Origin: Akkermansiaceae bacterium
GTDB lineage: Bacteria; Verrucomicrobiota; Verrucomicrobiia; Verrucomicrobiales; Akkermansiaceae
Reading direction: 5' to 3'
Assembly (NCBI GenBank): GCA_030725745.1
Contig: JANRFH010000003.1
Span: forward strand, 171,852-235,851
Length of the DNA stretch: 64,000 nt
Shown: piece after piece, positions 24,695 to 34,987 of the stretch
How positions within the stretch are numbered: the first letter of the stretch is position 1
Layout of the letters: every line of letters starts with the position of its first letter
Notes under the pieces: model-generated
Told to the model about the DNA's origin: nothing
Seen by the model: the letters and a program-made list of their open reading frames with translations, nothing else
Databases searched by the model: none
Translations under genes and position numbers: made by a program

Positions 24695-25873
24695 TTATCT
24701 CGCTGATGTCGCGTTGGATGCGCTGGGAGCAGGGCTCATAACGTGGAACCGCCTGATCATTTCGGATTTCACCCAAGCTGCGGCGATATCGACGGCTCCG
24801 TTCGAGAAGCGACCAAGCTCAAGGGAGGCCAGCTCTGCTTCGAGTGCGGTATCGGAGGTGAGGATGGCGGCGAGTTTGCGGGTTTTTTCGTCGGAGATGA
24901 TCTCGTGGCGGGAGACGAAGACGCGTTCAATTTTCTCGGGCTTGGGGGTGATTTCCAGCGGGAGGATGGCATCGACATGGGCGCGCGGGACGATACTGAG
25001 GACGCGCGTTCCCGGCTCGCGGAACCATGTGGCACGCCAGGTGGCGACCATCGCGGAGGCCTCGTCTGGGGTGAGGCCTTTTTCCGTAAGAGCTGAGACC
25101 CAGTGAGTGGCGAGTTCCTCTTCAACCTCTGAGACGGGGCGCGGGGTGGAGTCTAGCTTGAGTGTGCTTGCTGTGCTGGAATCGTTTTTTGCTGGAATGA
25201 CTTTCCAGGCGGCCATGCCGTCACTAACGCTGAGGGCGATCCCTTCGGTGGGCTCTTGAGTGTAGTTGTTTACCGTAATCGTATGATCCGTGTCCAACAT
25301 GACATGGAGCGGCAGGGTGGAGTTACCGGCACCACGGTAGAAAATAAACTTCTCTGCCTGGGGTGCGAGGGCTTGGTTCTGTTTGAAAGGGTCTTTCTCC
25401 AGATCGGATTTGAAAATCCATGCATCCGGGACGTTGCGGGCGGCGGTGTAAGGCTCGTGAGGGTCGGGGTTATTCTCCTCGGGGATGAGGGCGAGGGCTT
25501 CCACGTCATCGGGGGCATGCAGGGTGCCGCTCCAAGTGGCTGGAATGCCGGCAAGAGAAATTGGTGTGGCTATAAAGGGGAAAGTCTCTGAAATGGCACC
25601 CTCCTTGAAGGTGGCGCTGACAGAGACGTGTTGCGGCTTGTCCGCGTAGAAATAGATGACGGGGGTTTCCATGCGGACACGGGCAATACCAGATTTGAAG
25701 TTCCCTGCTTTCCCGACGAAATCCGGAAGTGCCGCAAGATCCTGCCCCGGCTGATACCATGAGACCGGTGCTCCGTTCGCTCCGGAGAGGACTGTGAAGG
25801 TGCCCCATTCGTGGACTTCTAGGGCGCTGGCGAAGCTGGTGGCGGCGAGACAGGCGAGGATGGGCACTTTCAT
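24695..25873 (-). CDS. Hypothetical exported protein
   Basis: From ATG 25873 the 392-residue protein starts with a signal peptide (MKVPILACLAATSFASA) and continues LEVHEWGTFTVLSGANG, an opening I associate with exported proteins of unknown role in this phylum. Beta-rich segments with repeated E-T-P-V-I-Y-F-Y like stretches precede a helical C-terminal third. An upstream ATG at 25936 would place the signal peptide internally and is less likely. No enzyme motif was found. Confidence 0.6.
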   Translation of the reverse strand: MKVPILACLAATSFASALEVHEWGTFTVLSGANGAPVSWYQPGQDLAALPDFVGKAGNFKSGIARVRMETPVIYFYADKPQHVSVSATFKEGAISETFPFIATPISLAGIPATWSGTLHAPDDVEALALIPEENNPDPHEPYTAARNVPDAWIFKSDLEKDPFKQNQALAPQAEKFIFYRGAGNSTLPLHVMLDTDHTITVNNYTQEPTEGIALSVSDGMAAWKVIPAKNDSSTASTLKLDSTPRPVSEVEEELATHWVSALTEKGLTPDEASAMVATWRATWFREPGTRVLSIVPRAHVDAILPLEITPKPEKIERVFVSRHEIISDEKTRKLAAILTSDTALEAELASLELGRFSNGAVDIAAAWVKSEMIRRFHVMSPAPSASNATSAR

Positions 25874-25942
25874 AGTGCCTTTCACGCTATCAAGCAGATC
25901 CATGGCTGTCTGTAAAAAGGCGGTAAATCCTAGCAAGGAGAC

Positions 25943-25974
25943 AAAAAAAGGCCGACCGCATCTCGCGGCCGGCC
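25943..25974 (-). terminator. Rho-independent terminator of the 26.0-26.8 kb PEP-CTERM gene
   Basis: On the minus strand GGCCGGCCGCGAGATGCGGT followed by CGGCC forms a 10-bp GC stem with a 5-base loop, followed by seven Ts. It lies 37 bp past the stop codon. Confidence 0.85.
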
Positions 25975-26010
25975 TGATGATTTTGGTGAGCTTGTTAAGC
26001 CTCGCGCCGA

Positions 26011-26763
26011 TTAGCGGCGACGGCGGAGAAGCATGAGGGAGCCGAGGGCACCGAGGAGTGCTGCGGAAGGCTCGGGGACGGCTACTGCTGATACATTAAA
26101 TGCTCCGAGGCGGGTAGCTCGGGTGGCAGGCAAATTGCCTTCAGCGCCAGTATTTGTTCTATCTGTCAACGCGAGGCGAAATTGCACGGTTTGTCCAGAA
26201 AGCACGGTGTATGTATCGGTGAACGTGGGTGAAGTAATTGCGCCGGTATGCGCTACATCTAAGGCTGCAGTGGATGAAGCGTCGAATTGTGTTAATGTGC
26301 CGCCATTGATACTAAGAAATAGTCCTGCATCCCTTGCCGCCCAGTTGCTGCTGCTGTTGTTAGGGTCCATATTGAAGGAAAATGATGTAATGTTCAGATC
26401 CTGCGCCGCTACGAAACTGAATCCGATCCAAGCGGTTCCATTCGCCGCGTCCGAAAGCGAAGCACTGAATGCTGATGTATCATCCGCGCCAAATTGCCAC
26501 ATCATATCTGTTCCATCACCGGCTCCTTGGACGGTGGTTTGAGTGGCGTTTTTCTGTTTGAACTCAGCATCCGCACCACCGGATGCGGCGGTAGACGTTG
26601 AGGATGTGACGAAATTCGTGTCGAAGCCAGCCAAACGTTCAAGCGCATTAGTAGCAGCTGCGGTGCTATCATATTGGAGGATGAGCGCTGCATGGGCGCT
26701 TGCGCTGAGGGCAAGCATTGCAGCAAGGGAGGTGATTGGGGTCATCAGTTGGATTTTGGTCAT
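26011..26763 (-). CDS. PEP-CTERM sorting domain protein
   Basis: A 250-residue exported beta-rich protein with an N-terminal signal peptide (ending SASAHA) and a C-terminal sorting signal VPEPSAALLGALGSLMLLRR: the PEP motif, a hydrophobic helix and an Arg cluster, recognised by exosortase-type systems. The middle is rich in Ser, Thr, Ala and Asn (SFSFNMDPNNSSSNWAARDA). It closely resembles the divergent protein at 27097-27882, sharing layout and motifs such as AARDAGLFLSINGG. Cell-surface or extracellular role is inferred. Confidence 0.88.
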   Translation of the reverse strand: MTKIQLMTPITSLAAMLALSASAHAALILQYDSTAAATNALERLAGFDTNFVTSSTSTAASGGADAEFKQKNATQTTVQGAGDGTDMMWQFGADDTSAFSASLSDAANGTAWIGFSFVAAQDLNITSFSFNMDPNNSSSNWAARDAGLFLSINGGTLTQFDASSTAALDVAHTGAITSPTFTDTYTVLSGQTVQFRLALTDRTNTGAEGNLPATRATRLGAFNVSAVAVPEPSAALLGALGSLMLLRRRR

Positions 26764-27096
26764 TATTTTCGAGGATGATTTAGTCCACTCCCTACATAAA
26801 CCCCTGATTATGAGAGTTCAATACGGAAATGTGAAAAATCCCCAAAAAATGTGATTTTTCCCGCAAATACGGAAGAATTCGCACGCCATGGGGGCGCTGC
26901 GGACAAGGACGAACACGAGCAATCCCCTGCCCCATTGAGGGGCTGGTGAAGCGGGATGGGTGCTTCGTGCGTTATTTGCTGAATAATTTTTTTAAATCGC
27001 CTGTAAAGACCCCACGGGAGAGGGGGTTTTAAATGAGTGGGGATTGATTGTGCCTTCCCCATGTTGAATTTGAAATCACAACCCCTGACTACAGAA
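26764..27096. promoter_or_regulatory. Divergent intergenic region between two PEP-CTERM genes
   Basis: This 333-bp gap must contain both promoters. A near-palindrome GTGAAAAATCCCC...GATTTTTCCCGC (about 26830-26865), flanked by AATACGGAA on the left and AATACGGAAG on the right, stands out and may be an operator or terminator. A second hairpin, CCCCATTGAGGGG, lies near 26931. Core promoter boxes could not be assigned with confidence. Confidence 0.4.
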
Positions 27097-27882
27097 ATGA
27101 AAAAATCCAGTTTCCGCCGTGCGTTCGTCGCGGCTTCCACCCTTGCCCTCGCGACTTCCGCTGCCAATGCGGCAATTATCCTTCGATATGATAGTGTTGC
27201 AGCAGGCTCTTCCTTTGGTGCATTCACTTACGGCTCTGCCACCGAACTCTCTGAAATTCAACAGTTAACCGACTCTGCCTTTGTCACAACGGCGGCTGAT
27301 ACTAGCGTCGTCGGTAACAAAGGGATCATGGCTGCAATCCATGCCAGCCAAGCCCTCGTCGCAGGTGCAAACAGCAACCAGAACGACATGCAGTATCGCT
27401 TCGGTTCCGATGGCACCACGGCTGGAAACGGTATCCTGAATGGTCCCCTGACTGCCGCTCATGCAGCCAGCGGTCCACGTCTGGATTTCAGTTACACCGC
27501 CGCCACCACCCAGAATCTTACGGAGTTTTCCTTCCACTTGTTCAACAACTCTGGCGGCGGCTCCAGCTATGGTGCACGTGACGTCGGGCTTTTCGTCTCG
27601 GTAGGTGGCGGCGCTTACACCCAGTTTGGTGATTTGTTCACATCGCCTACCGGCAACGGCAACCAAGGCACCGTTACCTTCAGCGATAGCTTCGCTGTCG
27701 GAACGGGAGAATTTGTCGATTTTCGCCTCGCATTCACCGACCGTACCCGCACGAACAATGACTTACAAGCAGCCACCCGTATTGGTGATGTCCAGATCTC
27801 AGCCGTCGCCGTCCCCGAGCCATCCGCAGCCCTTCTCGGCGCGCTCGGCTCGCTCATGCTGCTTCGCCGCCGTCGCGCTTAG
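27097..27882 (+). CDS. PEP-CTERM sorting domain protein
   Basis: From ATG 27097 the 261-residue protein has a signal peptide (MKKSSFRRAFVAASTLALAT, cleavage after ANA) and ends VPEPSAALLGALGSLMLLRR plus RA, the same tail as its divergent neighbour. The central domain has FSYTAATTQNLTEFSFHLFN and YGARDVGLFVSVGGGAYTQF, clear counterparts of motifs in the neighbour, so the two are paralogues. A strong terminator follows at 27919-27955. Confidence 0.88.
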   Translation: MKKSSFRRAFVAASTLALATSAANAAIILRYDSVAAGSSFGAFTYGSATELSEIQQLTDSAFVTTAADTSVVGNKGIMAAIHASQALVAGANSNQNDMQYRFGSDGTTAGNGILNGPLTAAHAASGPRLDFSYTAATTQNLTEFSFHLFNNSGGGSSYGARDVGLFVSVGGGAYTQFGDLFTSPTGNGNQGTVTFSDSFAVGTGEFVDFRLAFTDRTRTNNDLQAATRIGDVQISAVAVPEPSAALLGALGSLMLLRRRRA

Positions 27883-27918
27883 TTCAGTGAGCAGCTCATA
27901 GCTGTTTAGAAAAATTCC

Positions 27919-27955
27919 ACCGGCTGGTCTGCGTTTTGCGGCCAGCCGGTTTTTT
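27919..27955 (+). terminator. Rho-independent terminator of the 27.1-27.9 kb PEP-CTERM gene
   Basis: ACCGGCTGG pairs with CCAGCCGGT around a short TGCG-containing loop, followed by six Ts. It lies 37 bp past the stop codon and closes the gene. Confidence 0.9.
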
Positions 27956-28136
27956 GTGCCCGATTTTGTTGAGCATCTCTGCATGGATATGAAAGAAGCC
28001 AATGTTTCGATGCATGAGGCGTCCATGTAGGACGGCGGGACAAGGATGCAACAAAAGGGCCCGGGGTTTCACCCGCGGGCTGGTATGAAAAGTCCTGTTG
28101 GGACGTAAGATGCAGGGTACAGCATCAACGGTTTAA

Positions 28137-30203
28137 TCAGGGCGCGTCGCTGATGTTAACCGTGACGTTCCTGGGGAGGACGGCGAGTTGTTTCTCGGTG
28201 AACTGGCCGGGGGAGACGATGAGTTCGCGGAGGGTGGCCATCGCGACGAGGGGGGAGAGGTCTTTGGTGGGGGTGCTGCGGATGTCGAGCTTGGTGAGGC
28301 GAGTGCCTTCGAGGTGCCAGAGGTCAGAAATGCCGCTACCGCGAAGATCCAACGAATCGATGGGGATGAGGCGCAGCAAGCTTTTCACTGGGATAAGCTC
28401 TTCATCACGTCTGCCTCCTTTGCGATAGAAAGAGCGCAGCATACCTCCGGACAATCTCATGGATCTGTTGTCGGCGTCGTATCGGAAAATGCCCTGGACC
28501 CATCCATCATTGTTGAGCCGTAGGAGCATTTCGAGGATTTCAGCGCTCTCGGTGGGCGATTTCCTTTTTAATGCGTCGTAAACGAACATTTTCTCGATCA
28601 ACGGTTCACGGCTTTTTACTTCACTAGTGGAGAGAAGTTTCATGAGGCGTCCGAAATCAGAAGTCGGGAGTAGGCCGTCCTTGCGCGTGAGCTTTTCGAA
28701 CTCCGGTATGTGCTTACGTAAATCCTTATCTCTCTGGCTAAGTGGGGGATAGCAATCGCTAGCCTCGGAAAACTTCTGAGAGAGAAAAAGGATATGAGCC
28801 TTCAGGGTGCTGAGCTTCTCGTGATCGGGCAGGTTCTCAGAGATTCCCGTTTCCAGCTCTTTGATGATGTTGTCGATGACGGCGAGAGTGACCTCTTCAT
28901 CGATGACCATGGTATGGGTGAGGAACCAGCTTTCCTCGATGGTAGATTTGCCGCGCTGGCTGAGGAGTGCGCCGACGAAGTTGCTTTCGCTGCGGTATCG
29001 TTCCAGTGCTTCTTCAGCGCGATTACGAGCTTCCACGGCGATGGTTTGTTGTTCTCTGGCTTCTGCGCCTGATTTTTCAGCAAGGGCGAGTGCTTTCTCT
29101 GTCCTGATGAGAGCTGCTTCTGCGCGGTTGTTACTGGCTTGGAGCCTAGGGATAAACCACATGGCGGTGCCGAAGGCGGACAGGAGAACGAGGAAGCCGA
29201 GGACGCAGGCGAGTTTGTTCCGGCGGTAAAAGAGGGCGATCTCCCGTCCTAGGCCGGCTTTTTCCACATCGGTACTGAAGCCACGGAGATGGCGGTAAAT
29301 GTCAGCATGGAGGGCGGCTGCACTGATGTAGCGATCGGCGGGATCCTCCGCGCAGGCTTTTTCCACAATGGCGGCGATAGCTGGGGAATCCGGTGGATGC
29401 TTTGCGCGGGAGGTGGGGGGCTTGAGGGTGCATAGCTCGTAGAGGATGCAGCCGAGTGCGTAGATGTCCGTCTGTGCGGTTTTGACGGAGCGGTGCTGGT
29501 TTTGCTCCGGAGCCATGTATCCGGGCGTGCCACCAATGGAGTGTTCAAGTTGGTCGCCGTATAGATCAGGATCCAGCAGGGACTCAGCCGTGTGCTGCTC
29601 AGTCTGCCTGCGCTCGATCTCGCCCATGCTCCAGTCGCACACCTGCACTTCTCCGAAGGTGCCGATCTGGATGTTTTCTGGCTTCAGATCGAGGTGGAGG
29701 ACGTATCGCGAATGGGCATATTCCATGGCCTCGCAGATGCGGAGGACAAGAGCTAGACGCTTGGCGTAGGTGAACTTGTCGGCGGATTTGCCTTTACGGA
29801 TGTCGCTGATGATTTTCCGCAGGGATGAGCCTCGCTTTAGCTCCATGGTGAAAAAGGGGCGGCCTTGCCCATCGATGCCCATGTCGAAGAGCTTGATGAT
29901 ATTGGGATGTTCGAGGCGGGAGGTGATGTGCGCCTCGCGCAGGAAGGCATCGTAGCGTTCGCGCGGGGTTCCTTGCTTCGGGCGGGCAAGGGCGACCTCG
30001 CGCTCGGTTCTGGCATCGTAGGCGCGCACGACCTCCTTCATGCCGCCGATGCCGATGGTTTTTTCCTCGGTGTAGCGCACGCTGATCGCCGAGAGGGAAT
30101 GGTAGAGCGGGGTGATCTCGAGATCGATGTCGGCATCCCCGCTGTTATCAAGGGAGGCCTCTTCGTAGAGCAGGTTGAAGTCGAAGGTTTCCGTGGGTTT
30201 CAT
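28137..30203 (-). CDS. Membrane Ser/Thr protein kinase, divergent catalytic motifs (module 1)
   Basis: A 688-residue protein with an N-terminal kinase domain (about 45-310), a membrane helix (LACVLGFLVLLSAFGTAMWF, 331-350), a coiled coil rich in Ala and Glu (355-405), and a C-terminal region with leucine-rich-like units (DLRGSGISDLWHLEGTRLTK). The catalytic loop is HLDLKPEN (170-177, HRD to HLD). The DFG motif is replaced by DWS (190-192). The VAIK lysine position reads VALARP (70-75), so the usual Lys is absent. It may be weakly active or a pseudokinase. It overlaps its ECF sigma gene by ATGA, indicating translational coupling. Confidence 0.85.
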   Translation of the reverse strand: MKPTETFDFNLLYEEASLDNSGDADIDLEITPLYHSLSAISVRYTEEKTIGIGGMKEVVRAYDARTEREVALARPKQGTPRERYDAFLREAHITSRLEHPNIIKLFDMGIDGQGRPFFTMELKRGSSLRKIISDIRKGKSADKFTYAKRLALVLRICEAMEYAHSRYVLHLDLKPENIQIGTFGEVQVCDWSMGEIERRQTEQHTAESLLDPDLYGDQLEHSIGGTPGYMAPEQNQHRSVKTAQTDIYALGCILYELCTLKPPTSRAKHPPDSPAIAAIVEKACAEDPADRYISAAALHADIYRHLRGFSTDVEKAGLGREIALFYRRNKLACVLGFLVLLSAFGTAMWFIPRLQASNNRAEAALIRTEKALALAEKSGAEAREQQTIAVEARNRAEEALERYRSESNFVGALLSQRGKSTIEESWFLTHTMVIDEEVTLAVIDNIIKELETGISENLPDHEKLSTLKAHILFLSQKFSEASDCYPPLSQRDKDLRKHIPEFEKLTRKDGLLPTSDFGRLMKLLSTSEVKSREPLIEKMFVYDALKRKSPTESAEILEMLLRLNNDGWVQGIFRYDADNRSMRLSGGMLRSFYRKGGRRDEELIPVKSLLRLIPIDSLDLRGSGISDLWHLEGTRLTKLDIRSTPTKDLSPLVAMATLRELIVSPGQFTEKQLAVLPRNVTVNISDAP

Positions 30204-30850
30204 GCTTCCTCCTCCTCTCCGCTGACTTCCAGATCCGTTCTGAGGGATTTGATTTCCTTCATGAGCACGGTTTTTACGCGGTGCTTGAGGATGTAGACCG
30301 TGTTGGTCTTGATGCTCAGCTCCTCGCTGATGGACTCCACGCTCTGCCCCTCCATGGATTTTTCAAAAACGGTGATCGCGTGGCCTGAAAACATTTTGCT
30401 GACACGCTCCATGGCCAGCTCAACGACGTAGCGTTGCCATTCTTGTTCGACCTTGTCGGTGATTTCCGGGTCGTCGGAGAGGACCATGGCTTGGCCGGTG
30501 TTTTCATCATCTAGGCTGGGGCCCTCCGGCTGGCGGTTTTTTGAGCGGATGATGTTGAGGGCGGTGTTGCGTATGAGGCGCGCGAACCATGTGCGGAACT
30601 TCGCGCGCTCATCGTCGCGTTTGTAGGTTTTCAAGCCTTTCCAGAGGCGCAGGACGACCTGCTGGCGTGCGTCGTCGAGATCAGCTCCCTTGAAGCCCAT
30701 GCTACCGAGGACTTTGGAAATGAAAGGATTGTAGAACCCTAACAACTCTTCCCAAGCAAGGTCGCTCTTTCCATCCCGCGCTCGCTGGAGGAGGCTTACG
30801 CGCGTGTTTAGTGCGTCGGTTGGATTGTTGGTTGGGGTTTGCATGTGCAC
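30200..30850 (-). CDS. ECF-type RNA polymerase sigma factor (module 1)
   Basis: A 216-residue ECF sigma factor: region 2 spans WEELLGFYNPFISKVLGSMG to RTWFARLIRNTALNIIRSKN and region 4 contains FEKSMEGQSVESISEELSIK and NTVYILKHRVKTVLMKEIKS. The last codons overlap the kinase start (ATGA), so the kinase is probably its partner, perhaps switching activity by phosphorylation as in other ECF/kinase pairs. No anti-sigma factor is adjacent. Its own target promoter is unknown. Confidence 0.85.
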   Translation of the reverse strand: MHMQTPTNNPTDALNTRVSLLQRARDGKSDLAWEELLGFYNPFISKVLGSMGFKGADLDDARQQVVLRLWKGLKTYKRDDERAKFRTWFARLIRNTALNIIRSKNRQPEGPSLDDENTGQAMVLSDDPEITDKVEQEWQRYVVELAMERVSKMFSGHAITVFEKSMEGQSVESISEELSIKTNTVYILKHRVKTVLMKEIKSLRTDLEVSGEEEEA

Positions 30851-30930
30851 TGGGCTGGTGCGTGGTAACTTCTTATAATTAAGAAGTTACCTCATTCAAA
30901 AAGCCCGGCAAGCGTGCAGAAAGGTCAACC

Positions 30931-31914
<984 letters not shown>

Positions 31915-31956
31915 GTCAGTGTGAGATTGGGGAAAAATTTCGTTGGAGAAAAAGGA

Positions 31957-33015
31957 TCAGGCGAAGAAGTGGTGGCCAATTTTTGAGGCCTCGGTGTTGT
32001 TATCGGTTTCCCAATAAACGTCGGTGGAAATGTCGGGGATGGTCGGAGCCGGCGCTTCTTTGGCGAATTTCACGGAAGCTACAGCTTCTTCTTGGGCGGC
32101 TTTGCCAATTTCATCGGATTTCTCCTCAGTCAGGACACCTTCGTCGATGAGCTTGCGTCGGAACACGTTGATCGGATCGTAGTTGTCCTTGTAGTTCTGG
32201 ATTTCCTCGGGAGTGCGGTACTTCTTGTGGTTCGCATCGGCGACGGAGTGGCCGTAGTAGCGGTAGGTATCGATCTCAAGGACGGTGGGTTTGCTTTCCT
32301 TTTTCGCACGATCCATGGCGATCTGGGTCTTGGCTCGGACTTCGTAGATGTCGGATCCGTTCACGACATCCCACTCGATGGCGTAGGCTTCTGCGCGCTG
32401 AGCGAGGCAGCCGGTGTAGGCGCTGGAACGCTCTTGGGAGGTGCCCATGGAGTAGCCGTTGTTTTCGATGACGTAGATGACGGGGATTCCAAAAAGGGAG
32501 GCGATGTTCAGGGATTCGTGGAAGGCACCTTGGTTGACGGCGCCGTCGCCGAGGTAGCAGAGGCAGCAGCCATCTTTACCTTGGTATTTCAGGGCGAAAG
32601 CGAGGCCGAGGCCGAGTGGAGTCTGGCCAGCGACGATGCCGTGGCCGCCCCAGAAATTCTTGTCGGGAGCGAAGAAGTGCATCGAGCCGCCTTTGCCTTT
32701 GGAACAGCCGGTTTGCTTGCCATACATCTCTGCCATGCATTCGTTCATGCCCATGCCGACGGCGAGCGCGTGGCCGTGATCGCGGTAGGCGGTAATGTAA
32801 TGATCGTCCGCGCCGCCCAGCGAGATGGTGCCGACGGCGACCGACTCCTGGCCGATATAAAGGTGGAGGAAGCCGCCCATTTCACCTGCTGCATAAGACT
32901 TGGCAGCAGCCTGTTCAAAGCGGCGGATGCGCACCATCTGGGTGAAGAGTTCGATTTTCCGCTCAGGTGTGAGGGATTGATTGATCGGCGAGGTGGCGAA
33001 ATTCAGGTCTGACAT
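31957..33015 (-). CDS. pdhA: Pyruvate dehydrogenase E1 component, alpha subunit
   Basis: E1 alpha binds thiamine diphosphate. The 352-residue protein has MVRIRRFEQAAAKSYAAGEM, GFLHLYIGQESVAVG, the GGKGGSMH-like loop KGKGGSMHFFAPDKNFWGGH, and the ThDP motif GDGAVNQGAFHESLN ending in a conserved ENNGYSMGTS. The phosphorylation-loop region YRYYGHSVADANHKKYRT is also present. First gene of the pdhAB pair. Confidence 0.94.
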   Translation of the reverse strand: MSDLNFATSPINQSLTPERKIELFTQMVRIRRFEQAAAKSYAAGEMGGFLHLYIGQESVAVGTISLGGADDHYITAYRDHGHALAVGMGMNECMAEMYGKQTGCSKGKGGSMHFFAPDKNFWGGHGIVAGQTPLGLGLAFALKYQGKDGCCLCYLGDGAVNQGAFHESLNIASLFGIPVIYVIENNGYSMGTSQERSSAYTGCLAQRAEAYAIEWDVVNGSDIYEVRAKTQIAMDRAKKESKPTVLEIDTYRYYGHSVADANHKKYRTPEEIQNYKDNYDPINVFRRKLIDEGVLTEEKSDEIGKAAQEEAVASVKFAKEAPAPTIPDISTDVYWETDNNTEASKIGHHFFA

Positions 33016-33080
33016 GAGGGTCGTTTCGTTGTGGGGAAAATCTATGGCTCAGTAAAGGTGTGGCGAGATGGCGGCAAGGC

Positions 33081-33662
33081 TTATCTGGCGGGTTGGGGAT
33101 GCACTGCTGCTGCACGTGTGGGTAGCGCGAAATGTGCCGAAAGGAAGATCGCGGTGAACAGGACATTCGCTGCGGCCATATTGCGCAGGAACACCCATGA
33201 AGGGATTGCGCTTCCTGCTGGCCCCGTCCAGAGCGACTGCACGATTCCGGCGAGGTTTTTCGGATACATCGGGCTCATGGCCCAGGCGATGCCGTTTGTA
33301 ATGGCGTGAAAGGCGAGAGCTGCGGCGAGAGAGCCGAGGAGCAATGAGCCGAGGCCGCGCTTCATGAGGGCTTTCCCGATGAAAAATGTCGCAGCAAAGC
33401 CGAGTGCCGTACCGATGAGTGTTGGAGCGCCGAGCCATGCCGCATTTCCAGACATGAGCGCAGGAGCCGGATAGGTAACGAGCCATGCGGCGAGCGGGAT
33501 CGCCCATGCACGCCAACCTTTTGCGATGAAGGCACCGCAGAAAAACAGGGCGGCGAGTGGTTGGAAGTTGGGAATCGTTTCCGGAAACATGCTTCCGACG
33601 ATTCGGAATGCGATGAGTAGGATAATGATCAGTGCCAGAGGCAGGAAGCGGTTCATGAACAA
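33081..33662 (-). CDS. Conserved membrane protein (DUF6580-like)
   Basis: A 193-residue protein with five to six hydrophobic helices (ALIIILLIAFRIVGSMFPET, NFQPLAALFFCGAFIAKGWR, GLGSLLLGSLAAALAFHAIT). The N-F-x-P-x-x-A-L-x-x-F-x-G-A pattern and overall plan fit the DUF6580 family of unknown function, whose shape resembles substrate-binding subunits of vitamin transporters. It lies 65 bp upstream of pdhA on the same strand. Function is not established. Confidence 0.65.
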   Translation of the reverse strand: MFMNRFLPLALIIILLIAFRIVGSMFPETIPNFQPLAALFFCGAFIAKGWRAWAIPLAAWLVTYPAPALMSGNAAWLGAPTLIGTALGFAATFFIGKALMKRGLGSLLLGSLAAALAFHAITNGIAWAMSPMYPKNLAGIVQSLWTGPAGSAIPSWVFLRNMAAANVLFTAIFLSAHFALPTRAAAVHPQPAR

Positions 33663-33880
33663 GAATCTATCCGTCTCTGGCGGCTCGGGGCGAGGGGAAA
33701 TTTTTGGTGCGAAGCTTCTAAGGGTGATGGCGGCTCAAAGCTGGAAAATGTGCCATATTGCCTACCCACTACTACATCTTGTGGTCATCTAGGAAATAAC
33801 TTGGATTTGCGATGACTGAGTGCTTGCCAATGCAGGGTGAAAACAGAAACTCAAGCCATACACGTTTGTGTAATTATCCT

Positions 33881-34978
33881 ATGAAGTTCAAGATCTCCAA
33901 AGACGTTTTCCTGGAAGGTTTGCAGAAAGTGCAACACGTGGTCAGCTCACGCACCACCCTACCAATCCTTTCCAACGTGCTGCTCGTAGCAAAGGACGGC
34001 CGCCTCGTTTTCACCACCACGGATCTTGATGTCGGGATTACTGGATCAGTTGAGGCCAGCATCGAAAAGGAAGGTGCCACCACCCTCCCAGCCAAGCGCC
34101 TTGTCAGCATCGTCAAGGAACTCCCCGCCAGCGAGGTCGAGGTCACCGTCGATGCGAAAAACTACGCGACTATCAAAAGCGGCCCATCGACTTTCAAAAT
34201 CATCGGGCTTGCGGATTCCGAGTTCCCACCGCTCCCAGACTTCGACGGAGCGAAGAGCTTCAAGATCCCACAGGCAGATCTGAAGAACGGCCTAAAGAAG
34301 ACCTCCTTTGCCATCTCCACTGATGAGACACGCTACGTGCTCAACGGTATTTTCGCTTCCTTCCGCGAAGGCAAGCTCGCCCTTGTCGCCACCGACGGAC
34401 GCCGCCTTGCGATGGCCGATACCGATCTTGAATTCCCCGCCTCGCATGAAACGGATGTCATCATCCCTTCCAAGGCGGTGAATGAAATCCAGCGCCTGCT
34501 CGGTGATTCCGGCGATGTGGAAGTGAAACTCAGCGACAGCCAGATTTCCTTCACCGTCGGCGATACCTTCCTCGCCAGCAAGCTGATCGAGGGCAACTAC
34601 CCGAACTACCGCCAAGTCATCCCAGGCGATAGCAACGAGCGCGTGGTTATTTCACGCGAGCATCTCCTTGAGACCGTCCGCCGTGTTTCCCTGCTTTCCT
34701 CTGACAAATCGAACTCCGTGAAACTGATCTTCACCGAGAACCAAATCGAAGTCACCGCGAACTCACCGGATGTCGGTGAGGCGCAGGAAACGCTCGAAGT
34801 CAGCTACAGCGGCCCAGACATGCAGATCGCTTTCAATCCAGAGTTCCTCCAAGCACCGCTTCGTGCGCTGGATACCGACAATGTCTACCTTGACCTTATC
34901 GACGAGATGAGCCCGGGTGTGCTCCGCATCGACGGATCATTCCTCTACGTGCTCATGCCGATGCGCGTGACCAACTGA
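33881..34978 (+). CDS. dnaN: DNA polymerase III beta subunit (sliding clamp)
   Basis: The clamp encircles DNA and gives processivity to the replicative polymerase. The 365-residue protein starts MKFKISKDVFLEGLQKVQHV and has the three-domain clamp pattern; RTTLPILSNVLLVAKDGRLV, TDLDVGI, DETRYVLNGIFASFREGKLA, ATDGRRLA and the C-terminal YVLMPMRV ending are diagnostic. I chose ATG 33881 (MKFKIS) over ATG 33812. It is not next to dnaA or recF here, and I saw no cluster of DnaA boxes. yebC follows 9 bp later. Confidence 0.95.
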   Translation: MKFKISKDVFLEGLQKVQHVVSSRTTLPILSNVLLVAKDGRLVFTTTDLDVGITGSVEASIEKEGATTLPAKRLVSIVKELPASEVEVTVDAKNYATIKSGPSTFKIIGLADSEFPPLPDFDGAKSFKIPQADLKNGLKKTSFAISTDETRYVLNGIFASFREGKLALVATDGRRLAMADTDLEFPASHETDVIIPSKAVNEIQRLLGDSGDVEVKLSDSQISFTVGDTFLASKLIEGNYPNYRQVIPGDSNERVVISREHLLETVRRVSLLSSDKSNSVKLIFTENQIEVTANSPDVGEAQETLEVSYSGPDMQIAFNPEFLQAPLRALDTDNVYLDLIDEMSPGVLRIDGSFLYVLMPMRVTN

Positions 34979-34987
34979 TCCTAGGCC

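Noticed and set aside
32092-33012. Plus-strand ORF (306 codons) opposite pdhA
   Set aside because: Antisense shadow with Val/Gly/Asp-biased composition; pdhA on the minus strand has all expected motifs.
33700-33880. Possible replication origin beside dnaN
   Set aside because: dnaA is not adjacent and no cluster of DnaA boxes (TTATCCACA-like) is visible upstream of dnaN.
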